Shown here piece after piece: positions 45,601 through 54,629 of a stretch of DNA of 64,000 bases. The notes under the pieces are model-generated. The model was not told where the DNA came from, did no database searches, and worked only from the letters and a program-made list of their open reading frames with translations. The first letter of the stretch is position 1. Every line of letters begins with the position of its first letter. Both the position numbers and the translations under genes were made by a program. Source of the stretch: Hephaestia sp. MAHUQ-44 (GTDB taxonomy: Bacteria; Pseudomonadota; Alphaproteobacteria; Sphingomonadales; Sphingomonadaceae); NCBI RefSeq assembly GCF_023806085.1, contig NZ_JAMSLX010000002.1, positions 124,001 to 188,000 of the forward strand, in the 5' to 3' direction.

Positions 45601-47293
45601 AAATCCTGAAATCATGGACGAAACCGCGATGCTCGTCGGTGAGCGCGGCGGGAACTTCTTCGATCACGCGAAAGCCGAAATTTTCGAGCACCGGCACCGC
45701 GTCGGACAGTTCGACGGGACCGCCGAGACGATAGACCTTGAGCCGGGGCGCGCCATCATGGCTGCGATAGACGCGTACCGAACGCGTCTCGGGCGAGGGC
45801 AGCGCCGCGAGCCGCAGGATATCCTCGGCCGCTTCGTCGGGATCGTTCATGTCGCGATACGAGGCGGGGAAGGTTGCTGCATGGCGCAGCGCGAGCCGTG
45901 CCGCACGCGCCGGCTCGACATGGCGCGTCAGCGCCGCTTCGACCGCGGGCACCCAGCCGCGCACCATTTTTTCGAGCCGCGCATCGAGCGCGTCGGCATC
46001 GGGCATGCGCCCGTCGTCGCGCATATCAAGCGTGTAGCGGAGCAGTGCGACGACGCCGTCCTCCATTGCTATCGACCAACTCAGTAGCGCGGCGTTGGCC
46101 GCCTCCGACAGCATCTCGCCGATCGCGACCCGGCGATCGGTCGATAAATCGTCGCGTGGAATCCAGACGAAACCGAACAGATGCCGCCCCAATGTCGATG
46201 GGATCACCACCAACCGCGGCCGCGGCCGATCGGCGAGCGACATCGAGGTGAGCGCGAGCGTTTCCAGTGCGTCGGGTGCGAAGGCGGTGACCAGATCGTG
46301 CGGCAATTGCGTCAGCGCGTGGGTCAGCGCCTTGCCGGTATGGCCCTTGGGGTCGAACCCGAACTTGGCCTCGAGGGCCGTGACCCGTGCGCGCAGCACC
46401 GGCACAGCCTGCGGCGGTGCGTTGAGCGCGGCACTGGTCCATAGCCCGGCGTGGATCGACAGCCCGGCGACCTTGCCGTTCTCGATCACCGGCACCACCG
46501 CCAGATCGAGCGGCACCGAGCGGTGGACGGTCGAGATCAGGTTGGATTTGAGCAGCAGCAGTGGCTCTGCACTTTGTTCGAACCAGGCGAGCGCCAGCAC
46601 GCGCGATGCGTCGGCAAGGATCGGTGCGGCTTGCGGGTTGCGCGCGATGCCCAGCACATTGTGCGTGGTGCCATCGCGCATCCAGGTCTCGTGGCCGAGC
46701 AAGGTGAAATTGCGGTCGAGGAACCAGTCGAGCAGCGCGGCACCCTCGGCACCGCCTGCCGCGCTGCTGATACGGGCGTTGTCGGCACGCATCGCTTCCT
46801 GCATCGGCTCCCAGTCGCCCACGGCGACGCGGACATCGGCAAGGTTGTGCTCGATCGCGGTCAGCAGATCGCGGCGCGCGCGCGCATCGACGCGGCGCAG
46901 CTCGATATAGATCATCGATTCGGGCGTGCCGCCGGTTCCGACCGCGCGCAGCTTGCCGTCGCTGCCGCGCTCGACGCGGACCACCGGATGAATGACGCGA
47001 TCGATCGCCACGTCGTGCGCGTTGATCGTCGCGGCGATCGAATCGAGCAGGAAGGGCATGTCGTCGTTGATGATCGCCAGCCGCATCCGGCGCGTGCTGG
47101 CGCCATCGCCGGGCAGCGTCTCGAGCGCGAGCCGGGGCTTGCCCTGCCTGCGCGTTTCGGCGGTTGCCGCGACGAACGCGGCAGCCTCCTTCTGCTGAAT
47201 TTTCCCGAAAGCGATGAGTTCGGCGGGAAGCGCACCATCGGTGAGGTGACGCGTCAGTTTATCCGCCAGTGACGAGAGCGTGGTCGTGGTCAT
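42653..47293 (-). CDS. gdhZ: NAD-specific glutamate dehydrogenase, 180-kDa class
   Basis: 1546 residues from ATG at 47293 (MTTTTLSSLADKLTRHL). Long N-terminal ACT-like regulatory regions, then the catalytic part with LRWSDRRDDFRTEILGLMKA, VPTGAKGGFYPKRLP and 'GSHGYDHKGMAITARGGW', 'GCGDMSGDVFGNGMLLS', ending in a helical C-terminal region. Oxidatively deaminates glutamate to 2-oxoglutarate. A long antisense frame over this gene has no domain and is discounted. Convergent with the piu operon. Confidence 0.97.
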   Translation of the reverse strand: MTTTTLSSLADKLTRHLTDGALPAELIAFGKIQQKEAAAFVAATAETRRQGKPRLALETLPGDGASTRRMRLAIINDDMPFLLDSIAATINAHDVAIDRVIHPVVRVERGSDGKLRAVGTGGTPESMIYIELRRVDARARRDLLTAIEHNLADVRVAVGDWEPMQEAMRADNARISSAAGGAEGAALLDWFLDRNFTLLGHETWMRDGTTHNVLGIARNPQAAPILADASRVLALAWFEQSAEPLLLLKSNLISTVHRSVPLDLAVVPVIENGKVAGLSIHAGLWTSAALNAPPQAVPVLRARVTALEAKFGFDPKGHTGKALTHALTQLPHDLVTAFAPDALETLALTSMSLADRPRPRLVVIPSTLGRHLFGFVWIPRDDLSTDRRVAIGEMLSEAANAALLSWSIAMEDGVVALLRYTLDMRDDGRMPDADALDARLEKMVRGWVPAVEAALTRHVEPARAARLALRHAATFPASYRDMNDPDEAAEDILRLAALPSPETRSVRVYRSHDGAPRLKVYRLGGPVELSDAVPVLENFGFRVIEEVPAALTDEHRGFVHDFRISSASVADADLCAGDTSILEGAMAAVLEGHAEDDAFNRLIVENGMKPASVVLFRAWFRYLRQAGLSYGLATVVDALRRAPNVASALIEQFEAAHDPDRKTDRGAAIDAAHKAIDRGLDAVSAIDDDRILRALRGVVVAMLRTNAFAPSGEEALAFKLDSSLVPGLPAPVPWREIFVYSPRIEGIHLRAGPVARGGLRWSDRRDDFRTEILGLMKAQRVKNAVIVPTGAKGGFYPKRLPAPSDRDAWLAEGTESYRIFIRALLSITDNIVEGDVVHPAHVVIHDGDDPYFVVAADKGTAKFSDIANAIAAEHNFWLGDAFASGGSHGYDHKGMAITARGGWISVQRHFAERGVDVQVDPISVVGCGDMSGDVFGNGMLLSKAIRLNAAFDHRHIFLDPDPDPATSWAERKRLFDLPRSSWGDYDKSLISKGGGVFSRQDKVIKLSPQVRALLAIEATELEPTALISAILKAPVDLIWFGGIGTYVKAAAEPHIDVGDPANDRLRVNGEDVRAAVIGEGANLGVTQAGRIAFAERGGRINTDFIDNSAGVDCSDNEVNIKIALNREVIEGRLALPKRNQLLADMTDDVARLVLEDNRLQTLALSIMENDGALSLPSYVRAIEIFETAGRLDRTVEGLASNDDLLRRAQEGRGLTRPELAVLIATAKLALQDAIERGELARSDELKRDLHAAFPPAMRKKFATAINAHRLRAEIVATKLANRIVNRLGVLHPLELAEEEGASTLDIAAMFVAAERLFDLPALWAEIETAEMPERARIALFDEVAVAVRSQIADLLRICPPGSLPQPIVDRIKPGIAQLGRQTKSLLLDEVKAQSNRIVETLEAEGAPRKLVLKVVRLYELDGAVGLADLGEQLRIDEVVLTRAFTSLGHELGLDWAQANATRITSGDPWERLLLAGLARDFQQIRLEFLGRTEGLDPQKLVDDWLVENRARIDQFKRLVARARRAPSPNAAMLAQIAGQARVLLSR

Positions 47294-47395
47294 CGCCAAT
47301 CTATGCGCCCCGCGAATCCCGATCTCAAGAGGGGTTCAGGGGGATGTGTCGGGTTCGCAACAAAGCGGCGATTGTTGCCGCTAACCGCGACATTT

Positions 47396-48676
47396 TCAGT
47401 GCGCGGCGCGACGAATGACGCGTTCGGTCAGCGCATCCGATCCATCGACGCTGGCGACGATATCGAGGGTTCCATGGCCGCTCGCGCGGGCAAGGAGCAA
47501 AACATAGTCGCCGGTGGCCGCCTCGGTGGCGAGCGTAACCGAGGCGATCGGTGCGCGCTTGGCAAGCCTGGCGACGGCGCGTTTGGTGGCGTCGGGGGTG
47601 TTGACCGGGCGACGGAAAGCGCGCTCGGCCTGGACGATGCCCTTGATCCCGCCTTCGGCCTGATCGAGCCGCGCGATGAGCGCGCCCGCGCCGATCGCAT
47701 TGCGCCGGGCATAAGCGAGCACGGTCGCGAATTCGGTAAGCCGCGTCTTGTCGTAATCGCTGCCGAAGACGAGTTTGGCGATCGCCGTCATCGGCGCCCG
47801 CGCCTGCGGCTTGATCCCCGCCTCGGCGAGCAGCGCGGCATAAGCGGCTTCATCTTCGGCCGCGGCCAGCGCGAAATCATGCGCGCGGCCGAGCGCGCGA
47901 TACAGCGCGGCGCGGGTGCGCGTGTCGGCGGCACGCGCCGCGGCGGCAGTCTGTTGCGCCAGCAGCAACTGGTCGGCGAGCCCGGCGGTCGGTGCGTCCG
48001 GCGCGATATGTGTGTCGTCAGTCTCGACGTCGGTCGTCCCCTCGGCACGGGGACCATCCGCCCAGGCCGGGGCGGTCGGGGTGACGCGCGGCGCGGCGCG
48101 CAGCGATGTATCGACCTCGATGTCGAGCTTTTTCTGCGTTGCGGCGTCGACCAGTTCTTTCCAGTTGATGACGCCGTAGATGAAATCGATCGTGTCCTCG
48201 TCGGACGAAAACGGCATCAGGATGCCGCGATAGCGCGTGGGATTGCCACGCGTACCGACGAATTCGGCCTCGAAACCGATGGGTGCGCGGTTGGCGATGA
48301 TCTGAAGATAATGATCGGTGAGCCGCGAGAGCAGCGAGCGGCTCGGCACGTCGCTGATGCTGGTGATCGAGGAATCGAGCCCGCATTCATCTCGCAGCGC
48401 GCGACCAAGAAAGCGAATCGCCGGGTTCTCGATTCCCCCGGAGAAATCGAGCAACACGCTGTTGGGGCCGAAATCGGAGATGTTGGTCGGATCGAGATCG
48501 TCGATCGCGGGGTAGGGGCGGCCGCCCAGCAGCGACACCCAATGATTGTACGCGCGCACGTGCATGCGGCGCTCATCGGTGCCGATTTCGTGGCCGACGT
48601 CGTTGACCGAGGCGTTCCCGTCTTCGTCGTGACCGATCTCGGTCCGATCATCGTCCAGGCCGCGAAGCGTATCCAT
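47396..48676 (-). CDS. PAS-domain protein (PAS_5 family)
   Basis: 426 residues. A PAS_5 region (about 45-165) has MHVRAYNHWVSLLGGRPYP, NSVLLDFSGGIENPAIRFLG and 'RYRGILMPFSSDEDTIDFIY'. The rest is low-complexity Ala-rich helix with many Arg/Ala/Asp and no kinase or cyclase domain. Likely a cytoplasmic sensor or adaptor; output unknown. About 100 bp separate it from gdhZ upstream, on the same strand. Confidence 0.85.
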   Translation of the reverse strand: MDTLRGLDDDRTEIGHDEDGNASVNDVGHEIGTDERRMHVRAYNHWVSLLGGRPYPAIDDLDPTNISDFGPNSVLLDFSGGIENPAIRFLGRALRDECGLDSSITSISDVPSRSLLSRLTDHYLQIIANRAPIGFEAEFVGTRGNPTRYRGILMPFSSDEDTIDFIYGVINWKELVDAATQKKLDIEVDTSLRAAPRVTPTAPAWADGPRAEGTTDVETDDTHIAPDAPTAGLADQLLLAQQTAAAARAADTRTRAALYRALGRAHDFALAAAEDEAAYAALLAEAGIKPQARAPMTAIAKLVFGSDYDKTRLTEFATVLAYARRNAIGAGALIARLDQAEGGIKGIVQAERAFRRPVNTPDATKRAVARLAKRAPIASVTLATEAATGDYVLLLARASGHGTLDIVASVDGSDALTERVIRRAAH

Positions 48677-48837
48677 GCGCCATCCTCAAACGACGAGATA
48701 TTCGCCGTACGGATGCACTTGTGCCCCTTATGTGGTAAACGAAGCGTAAAGCCATGCCGCGGTTATGAACCGGCTTGCCACTGTTGCGATGACCTGTTAC
48801 TCGCGCCGCCTTCCAACCGCCCCGTCACGGGCGGTGA

Positions 48838-48913
48838 GCCGCCTTAGCTCAGCTGGTAGAGCATCGCATTCGTAATGCGGGGGTCACAGGTTCGAGTCCT
48901 GTAGGCGGCACCA
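48838..48913 (+). tRNA. tRNA-Thr (anticodon CGT)
   Basis: 76 nt with encoded CCA. Acceptor GCCGCCT pairs with AGGCGGC; D-arm AGCTCAGCTGGTAGAGC; anticodon stem CGCAT with loop TCGTAAT; T-arm ACAGGTTCGAGTCCTGT. Confidence 0.97.
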
Positions 48914-48995
48914 TTACCTCCCGGCAAAGTTCCGACGTTCCGGCCGTTGCCGACGCCGCGTTCGCGACCCTGGTCGCGCTATCGAGGATCGCCGA

Positions 48996-49658
48996 ATGCT
49001 TCCCCGTCTCGTGATCGACACGGCCATTGTGCCCGGTGGGGCAGAGATGCGGCTGGTGCAGCGGGGGCGTGACTGGTTCATCATGCTCGGGCGCGAGGAA
49101 TTGATGAGCAGCCGCATGAGCGGCTCCGAAGAAGCGTTGGCGACGCTCGCGTGCGATCGTGTGGGTGCCGATGCGCGGCTGCTGATCGGCGGCTATGGCA
49201 TGGGGTTCACGCTGCGCGCGGCGCTGGCGCAACTGGGCCCGAAAGCGCACGTGGCGGTGGCCGAACTGGTGCCGGCGGTGATCGCCTGGGCCAGGGGCCC
49301 GATGACGGAGATTGCCGCGGGCTGCCTCGACGATCCGCGGGTCGAGATCGTGCTCGACGATGTCGGCGCGGTGATCGCGGCGTCGCCTCGGCACTACGAT
49401 GCGATCCTGCTCGATGTCGACAATGGCCCCGATGGTTTGACGCGTGCGGACAACGATCGCCTCTATTCAGCGGGCGGGCTGGCGGTGGCGAAGGCTGCGC
49501 TCCGGCCGGGCGGATTGCTCACGATCTGGTCGGCAGCGCCCGATCCCGCGTTCGCCCGCGCGCTCGTCCGCGCTGGCTTCAGGGTGGAGGAAGTCGCCAT
49601 CCGCGCGCGCGCCAGCGGCAAGGGGGCTCGGCACGTCATCTGGATCGCCAGCATCTGA
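48996..49658 (+). CDS. Spermidine-synthase-like SAM methyltransferase-fold protein
   Basis: 220 residues: LLIGGYGMGFTLRAALAQLG (glycine-rich SAM loop), AVAELVPAVIAWARGP (acidic ribose-binding Glu), 'YDAILLDVDNGPDGLT' and 'LRPGGLLTIWSAAPD'. It follows the SpeE-like fold but lacks the typical putrescine-site DD pair and is short. Probably a methyltransferase or aminopropyltransferase relative; substrate unknown. Convergent with glpK. Confidence 0.85.
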   Translation: MLPRLVIDTAIVPGGAEMRLVQRGRDWFIMLGREELMSSRMSGSEEALATLACDRVGADARLLIGGYGMGFTLRAALAQLGPKAHVAVAELVPAVIAWARGPMTEIAAGCLDDPRVEIVLDDVGAVIAASPRHYDAILLDVDNGPDGLTRADNDRLYSAGGLAVAKAALRPGGLLTIWSAAPDPAFARALVRAGFRVEEVAIRARASGKGARHVIWIASI

Positions 49659-49687
49659 CCGCGGTCCGCTGCCGGACAGCGATGGAT

Positions 49688-51157
49688 TTAACCCAGTTCG
49701 CGCGCCAGCATCGTGTGCCATCCGGCGAGCCGTCGTTCGCGATCCACCGTGGCGATTTCGGGGACGAAATGCTGATAGGCGGCGCGCATCCCCTTGGCTT
49801 CATCGAGCGAGGCGAACAGCCCGGCGCCGACTCCCGCAAGCATCGCCGCTCCCAGCGCGGTCGTCTCGACGTCCGCCGGACGCGCGACGGGGAGGGCGAG
49901 GATGTCGGCGAGGTCTTGCGCGATCCAGTCGTTCGCGCTCATCCCGCCGTCGATCCGTAGTGATCGCCACGCCGCGCCGTCGGCCGCGAACGCCTCCATC
50001 AGATCGAGGCATTGGTGTGCGAGCGATTCCATCGCCGCGCGCACGATCTGATCGCGCGTGGTGCCGAGCGTGAGCCCGACGATCGCGCCGGTGGCATCGG
50101 GCCGCCAGTGCGGCGCCCCCAGTCCGGCGAGCGCGGGGAGCAAATAGACCCCGCCGTTGTCGGGGGTGTTGCGCGCGATCGCTTCGGTATCGGCGGCGCG
50201 GTCGATCCAGCCTAATTGATCGCGCAGCCATTTGACGAGGCTGCCCGCGACGAACACCGATCCTTCGAGGGCATAGTGCCGCGTGCCCGCCAGTTGAAGC
50301 AGCACCGTGCCGAGCAGGCGATGCTGCGATCGCGGCAATTGGTCGCCCAGGTTGGTGAGTACGAACGCGCCGGTGCCGAACGTCCCCTTGGTATCGCCGA
50401 CCGCGAGGCAGCCCTGGCCGATCGTTGCCGATTGCTGATCGCCTGCCAGCCCGCAGATCGGGATCGCGCCGCCCAACAGCGCGGGATCGCAGCGGCCGAC
50501 GTCGCCCGCCATGTCGACGATGGCGGGCAGGTGCTTGCGCGGCACCTCCATCAGTGCGCACAATTCGTCGTCCCAGCCATGGCCGTCGAGCGCCATCAAC
50601 TGCGTCCGGCTGGCGTTGCTGGCATCGGTGAGGTGCGCGCCGCCGGTCAGTTTCCACACCAGCCAGCTCTCGATCGTACCGAAGGCGAGCGCGTCGCCAA
50701 GCGCCCGCGCCTCGGGCACGTTGTCGAGAATCCAGCGCATCTTGGTGGCGGAGAAATAGGGATCGATGACGAGCCCGGTGCGCGTCTGCACCAACGGTTC
50801 GTGTCCGGCCTGGACCAGCGCGCGGCAATGGTCGGCGGTGCGGCGATCCTGCCATACGATCGCGCGGGTGATCGGCGTGCCGGTGCGCTTGTCCCAGGCG
50901 ACGACGGTTTCGCGCTGGTTGGTGATGCCGATCGCGGCGATCCGGTCCGCGCCGCCCGCCGGGGTGACCATCTCGGTGGCGCAGGCGAGCGTTGCGCGCC
51001 AGATCTCGTCGGCATCGTGTTCGACCCAGCCGGGGCGGGGATAATATTGCGTCAATTCGCGCTGGGCGATGCCGTGCGTCGTGCCGTCGGGCGCGTAGAG
51101 GATCGCGCGGGTCGAGGTGGTACCTTCGTCAAGGACGAGGATCAGCTTTCCGGTCAC
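49688..51157 (-). CDS. glpK: Glycerol kinase
   Basis: 489 residues from GTG at 51157, which overlaps the glpD stop (GTGA) and has GGAGGCG upstream. FGGY-kinase motifs: LVLDEGTTSTRAILY, AIGITNQRETVVAWDKRTG, IVWQDRRT, 'GLAGDQQSATIGQGCLAVGD', KGTFGTGAFVLTN and RIDGGMSANDWIAQ. Phosphorylates glycerol to sn-glycerol 3-phosphate. Co-transcribed with glpD; no glpF or glpR is in view. Confidence 0.97.
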   Translation of the reverse strand: MTGKLILVLDEGTTSTRAILYAPDGTTHGIAQRELTQYYPRPGWVEHDADEIWRATLACATEMVTPAGGADRIAAIGITNQRETVVAWDKRTGTPITRAIVWQDRRTADHCRALVQAGHEPLVQTRTGLVIDPYFSATKMRWILDNVPEARALGDALAFGTIESWLVWKLTGGAHLTDASNASRTQLMALDGHGWDDELCALMEVPRKHLPAIVDMAGDVGRCDPALLGGAIPICGLAGDQQSATIGQGCLAVGDTKGTFGTGAFVLTNLGDQLPRSQHRLLGTVLLQLAGTRHYALEGSVFVAGSLVKWLRDQLGWIDRAADTEAIARNTPDNGGVYLLPALAGLGAPHWRPDATGAIVGLTLGTTRDQIVRAAMESLAHQCLDLMEAFAADGAAWRSLRIDGGMSANDWIAQDLADILALPVARPADVETTALGAAMLAGVGAGLFASLDEAKGMRAAYQHFVPEIATVDRERRLAGWHTMLARELG

Positions 51158-52638
51158 GCTGTCGCCTCCATATAATCGGCGAGCGCCGTTTGCTGCACAG
51201 GGTCGAGCCGCAACCCCAATTTGGTGCGGCGCCACAGCACATCCTCTGCGGTACGCGCCCATTCGACGGCGATCAGATAATCGACCTCGGCGGCGGTCAG
51301 CCCGTGCCCGAAATGCACCCCCAGATCGTCGAGCGACCGCGCGTCGCCCAGCCAGCGCCGCGCGCGCGTGCCATAGGTTCGGGCGATCCGCTCGACCCAA
51401 TCAGGGGCGAGGAAGGGATAGGCACGCGTGAGTTCCGCGGTCAGCGCCCCCAGCCCGTCGATGGGGAAATCGCCGCCGGGGAGGGGCGTGATCCCGGTCC
51501 AGCACGCACCCTCGATCGCATCGAGATGCCCGGCGAGTAGATCGACCGCCTCGGCGGCAAGGTGGCGATAGGTCGTGATCTTGCCGCCGAACACCGACAG
51601 CAGCACCGGTTCGCCGTCGCCACCGTCGAGTTCGAGCCGATAGCCGCGCGTTGCGGCCTCGGGCTTGCCCGATCCGTCATCGACCAGCGGTCGCACCCCG
51701 GCATAGCTCCACACCACATCGTCGGGGCTGATGGTGCGCGCGAAATACTGGTTGGCGGCGTCGCACAGATAGCGGATTTCCTCGGCACTGGCGGCGGGCG
51801 GGCGCTCGGGGCTGTCCTGATCGCGATCGGTGGTGCCGATCAGCGTGAAATCGCGCTCATAGGGGATCGCGAAGAAAATGCGGCCGTCGGGAAGCTGGAA
51901 GAAATAAGCGAAGCCGTGGTCGAACAATTTGGGCACGACGATGTGCGAGCCGCGAACGAAGCGCATCCGCCGCTCGGTCGGCTGGTGCGCGTCGTTGAGC
52001 AGATCGAGCACGAACGGCCCGGCGGCGTTGACCAGCGCACGGGCGTGAAAGGTGCGACGTGCGCCATCGGCGGCGCGCGCGGCGATCCGCCAACTGCCGC
52101 CGTCACGCGCCACTTGGGTCACCTCGGTATGCGTTTCGATCTGAGCACCGCGTTCAGCGGCGTCGAGCGCATTGAGGACAACCAGCCGTGCATCGTCGAC
52201 GGCACAATCCGAATAGGCATAGCCGTGGCGGAAAGCGGGTTTGAGCGGCGCCCCGGCAGGGTGATTGCGGAGGTCGAGCGTCGTGGTCGGCGGCAATGCC
52301 TTACGCGCGCCGAGATGGTCGTAGACGAACAGCCCGAGCCGCAGCATCCAGCGCGGCCTGAGCCCGGTGCGATAGGGGAGCACGAAGCGCATCGGATGGA
52401 TGATGTGCGGTGCTATTCCCCACAAAACCTCCCGTTCGCGAAGCGATTCGCGCACGAGTGCGACCTCATAATGTTCGAGATAGCGCAGCCCGCCGTGGAT
52501 CAGCTTGGTCGATGCCGATGAGGTGCCCCCGGCAAGGTCGCCGCGTTCGAGCAGCAGCACCCGCGCGCCGCGCCCGGCGGCATCGCGCGCGATCCCGCAC
52601 CCGTTGACGCCGCCGCCGATCACCGCGAGGTCGTGCAT
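51154..52638 (-). CDS. glpD: Aerobic glycerol-3-phosphate dehydrogenase
   Basis: 494 residues from ATG at 52638 with GGAGGAAA upstream. FAD-binding motif LAVIGGGVNGCGIARDAAGR, LIHGGLRYLEHYEVALV, 'GRIFFAIPYERDFTLIGTTD' and the C-terminal DAO domain with 'RARRWLGDARSLDDLG'. Oxidises glycerol 3-phosphate to DHAP with quinone. Forms glpD-glpK with an overlapping stop/start. Lies 23 bp after tRNA-Arg on the same strand. Confidence 0.97.
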   Translation of the reverse strand: MHDLAVIGGGVNGCGIARDAAGRGARVLLLERGDLAGGTSSASTKLIHGGLRYLEHYEVALVRESLREREVLWGIAPHIIHPMRFVLPYRTGLRPRWMLRLGLFVYDHLGARKALPPTTTLDLRNHPAGAPLKPAFRHGYAYSDCAVDDARLVVLNALDAAERGAQIETHTEVTQVARDGGSWRIAARAADGARRTFHARALVNAAGPFVLDLLNDAHQPTERRMRFVRGSHIVVPKLFDHGFAYFFQLPDGRIFFAIPYERDFTLIGTTDRDQDSPERPPAASAEEIRYLCDAANQYFARTISPDDVVWSYAGVRPLVDDGSGKPEAATRGYRLELDGGDGEPVLLSVFGGKITTYRHLAAEAVDLLAGHLDAIEGACWTGITPLPGGDFPIDGLGALTAELTRAYPFLAPDWVERIARTYGTRARRWLGDARSLDDLGVHFGHGLTAAEVDYLIAVEWARTAEDVLWRRTKLGLRLDPVQQTALADYMEATA

Positions 52639-52660
52639 CCATTTCCTCCCCCGCAAAGGA

Positions 52661-52737
52661 TGGCGCGCCCGGCTGGATTCGAACCAGCGGCCACAAGCTT
52701 AGAAGGCTCGTGCTCTATCCAACTGAGCTACGGGCGC
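52661..52737 (-). tRNA. tRNA-Arg (anticodon TCT)
   Basis: 77 nt with encoded CCA. Acceptor GCGCCCG pairs with CGGGCGC, discriminator G; anticodon loop CTTCTAA; T-loop GGTTCGAATCC. Upstream of glpD on the minus strand. Confidence 0.96.
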
Positions 52738-52795
52738 CCGGTTTTCGCGTAGCGCGGATTGCGCGGTTGCGAAACCGCGATCATACACGCGGGCC

Positions 52796-53542
52796 ATGAA
52801 CGAGGGGGACGCCATCCTGAAAGAGGTCGACGCGCATGCGCTGACGGCCACGCATCTGCGCTATTACGATTATGTGATGGCGGCGTTCGTTGCGATCCTG
52901 CTGCTGTCGAACGTGCTCGGCGCGGGGAAAGTGGCGGTGATCTCGCTGCCCTGGCTGGGTGATCGGCCGTTCGGCGCGGGTATCCTGTTCTTCCCCATCT
53001 CCTACGTCATCGGCGACGTGCTGACCGAGGTCTATGGCTATGCCCGCGCGCGGCGCGTGATCTGGGCGGGGTTCGTGGCGGTGGCGTTCATGGCACTGAT
53101 GTCATGGGTGGTGGTGAAGCTGCCCGCGGCGGAAAGCTGGGGCAATCAGCAGGCCTATGAAGTCATCTTCGGGCAGGTGCCGCGGATCGTCTTCGCGTCG
53201 ATGCTTGCCTTCTGGGCGGGCGAGTTCGTCAATTCCTACGTACTCGCGCGGATGAAGATCTGGACCGCGGGCAAGCATCTGTGGATGCGCACGATCGGTT
53301 CGACGATCGCGGGCGAGGGGGTCGACAGCCTGATCTTCTACCCGGTGGCCTTCCTGGGCGCGGTTGGTTTCACCCCCGGCTTGGTGGTGACGCTGATCAT
53401 TACGCAGTGGCTGCTCAAAGTGGGTTGGGAAGTGGTGCTGACGCCGGTGACCTATGTGGTCATCGGCTGGCTCAAGCGGCGTGAGGGGATCGACGTGTAC
53501 GATCGCGACACCAATTTCACCCCGTTCCGCGCGCGCGTGTGA
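52796..53542 (+). CDS. Queuosine precursor transporter (YhhQ/VUT family)
   Basis: 248 residues, about six membrane helices. Signatures: YYDYVMAAFVAILLLSNVLG, FFPISYVIGDVLTEVYGYAR, 'FWAGEFVNSYVLARMKIW' and 'WMRTIGSTIAGEGVDSLIFY', matching COG1738. The family imports preQ0/preQ1 for tRNA queuosine. No preQ1 riboswitch motif is evident in the 50-bp leader. Convergent with purQ. Confidence 0.93.
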   Translation: MNEGDAILKEVDAHALTATHLRYYDYVMAAFVAILLLSNVLGAGKVAVISLPWLGDRPFGAGILFFPISYVIGDVLTEVYGYARARRVIWAGFVAVAFMALMSWVVVKLPAAESWGNQQAYEVIFGQVPRIVFASMLAFWAGEFVNSYVLARMKIWTAGKHLWMRTIGSTIAGEGVDSLIFYPVAFLGAVGFTPGLVVTLIITQWLLKVGWEVVLTPVTYVVIGWLKRREGIDVYDRDTNFTPFRARV

Positions 53543-53606
53543 TCGGCGGGCGCGTCCCGAAGGACAGAAATCAGTTTAGAAGAACGGGGGCCGATAGCGC
53601 GACGGC

Positions 53607-54275
53607 TCAGGCGCCGACCGTCTCCAGCAGGCCCTCAAACAGACGGCGGCCGTCGGCGCCGCCGTGCGCGGCTTCGATCCGGCGTTCGGGGTGCGGCATC
53701 ATGCCGAGCACATTGCCGCCCGCGTTGAGCACGCCGGCGATCTGCCGCGCCGAGCCGTTGATGTCGGTGGCGTAGCGGAACGCCACCCGGCCTTCGCCTT
53801 CGAGCCGGTCGAGCGTGTCGGCATCGGCGAAATAATTGCCGTCATGGTGCGCGACCGGAATCGTGATCGTCTCGTCCGCGTCATAGCGCGAGGTAAACGC
53901 CGATTGCGCGTTGACGACCGTCAGCGGTGTATCGCGGCAGACGAAATCGAGCCGTTCGTTGCGCATCAGCGCGCCGGGAAGCAGCCCGGTTTCGGTGAGC
54001 ACCTGAAAACCGTTGCAGACACCGAGCACCGGGGTGCCGCGTTCGGCCGCCTCAACCACCGCGCGGACGATCGGCGATCGCGCCGCGATCGCGCCGCAGC
54101 GCAGATAATCGCCGTAGGAAAATCCGCCGGGGAGCGCGATCACACCCAGGCCCTGCGGCAATTCGGTGTCGCCGTGCCACACCATCATGGGCTTGGTGCC
54201 GGTAACGCTTTCGAGCGCGACCGCCATGTCGCGATCGCAATTGGAGCCCGGAAAGACGATGACCGCGGTTTTCAT
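53607..54275 (-). CDS. purQ: FGAM synthase glutaminase subunit PurQ
   Basis: 222 residues: class I glutaminase with [15 protein letters not shown], '[15 protein letters not shown]', nucleophile Cys in [11 protein letters not shown], and the His/Glu of [10 protein letters not shown]. Supplies ammonia to PurL in purine synthesis. purS ends 1 nt before the start. In related genomes purC-purS-purQ are contiguous; here Slam and lipoprotein genes lie between purC and purS. Confidence 0.97.
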   Translation of the reverse strand: MKTAVIVFPGSNCDRDMAVALESVTGTKPMMVWHGDTELPQGLGVIALPGGFSYGDYLRCGAIAARSPIVRAVVEAAERGTPVLGVCNGFQVLTETGLLPGALMRNERLDFVCRDTPLTVVNAQSAFTSRYDADETITIPVAHHDGNYFADADTLDRLEGEGRVAFRYATDINGSARQIAGVLNAGGNVLGMMPHPERRIEAAHGGADGRRLFEGLLETVGA

Positions 54276-54276
54276 G

Positions 54277-54507
54277 TCAGGCGCGCTCCACGCGGTAATT
54301 CTCGATCACGGTGTTGGCGAGCAGCTTGCGACACATCTCGTCGATCGCGTCGTCCGACGTGCCGTCGGCGACATCGAGTTCGATCAGGCGGCCGGCGCGA
54401 ACATCGTTGACGCCGTCAAAGCCGAGCCCGGTCAGCGCGTGATGGATGGCCTTGCCCTGCGGATCGAGCACGCCGTTCTTGAGGGTGACGACAATGCGGA
54501 ATTTCAT
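54277..54507 (-). CDS. purS: FGAM synthase subunit PurS
   Basis: 76 residues: [40 protein letters not shown] and '[16 protein letters not shown]' match PurS exactly in length and pattern. It bridges PurQ and PurL. Coupled to purQ. The upstream 122 bp separate it from the Slam gene. Confidence 0.97.
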   Translation of the reverse strand: MKFRIVVTLKNGVLDPQGKAIHHALTGLGFDGVNDVRAGRLIELDVADGTSDDAIDEMCRKLLANTVIENYRVERA

Positions 54508-54629
54508 GCAGGTACCTGACGATTCTGGCGGCTGAGGGATGTGTGTCTCCTATGGCGTCGCCGCCGCTGGACCGCAAGCATCATTGCCTTGTCGGGGGGC
54601 AAGCGCACGTAGCCGACGGCACGGCCCGT

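Noticed and set aside
43244..46087. 947-codon open frame antisense to gdhZ
   Set aside because: Arginine/glutamate-rich composition with no domain; it mirrors the codon bias of gdhZ on the other strand. Same reasoning applies to long frames opposite cobST (34357-37527), hppA (17622-19391) and the 8667-10307 frame opposite the two-component genes.
52741..52795. preQ1 riboswitch before the queuosine-precursor transporter
   Set aside because: The leader is only ~55 nt and shows no preQ1-I or preQ1-II core pattern.
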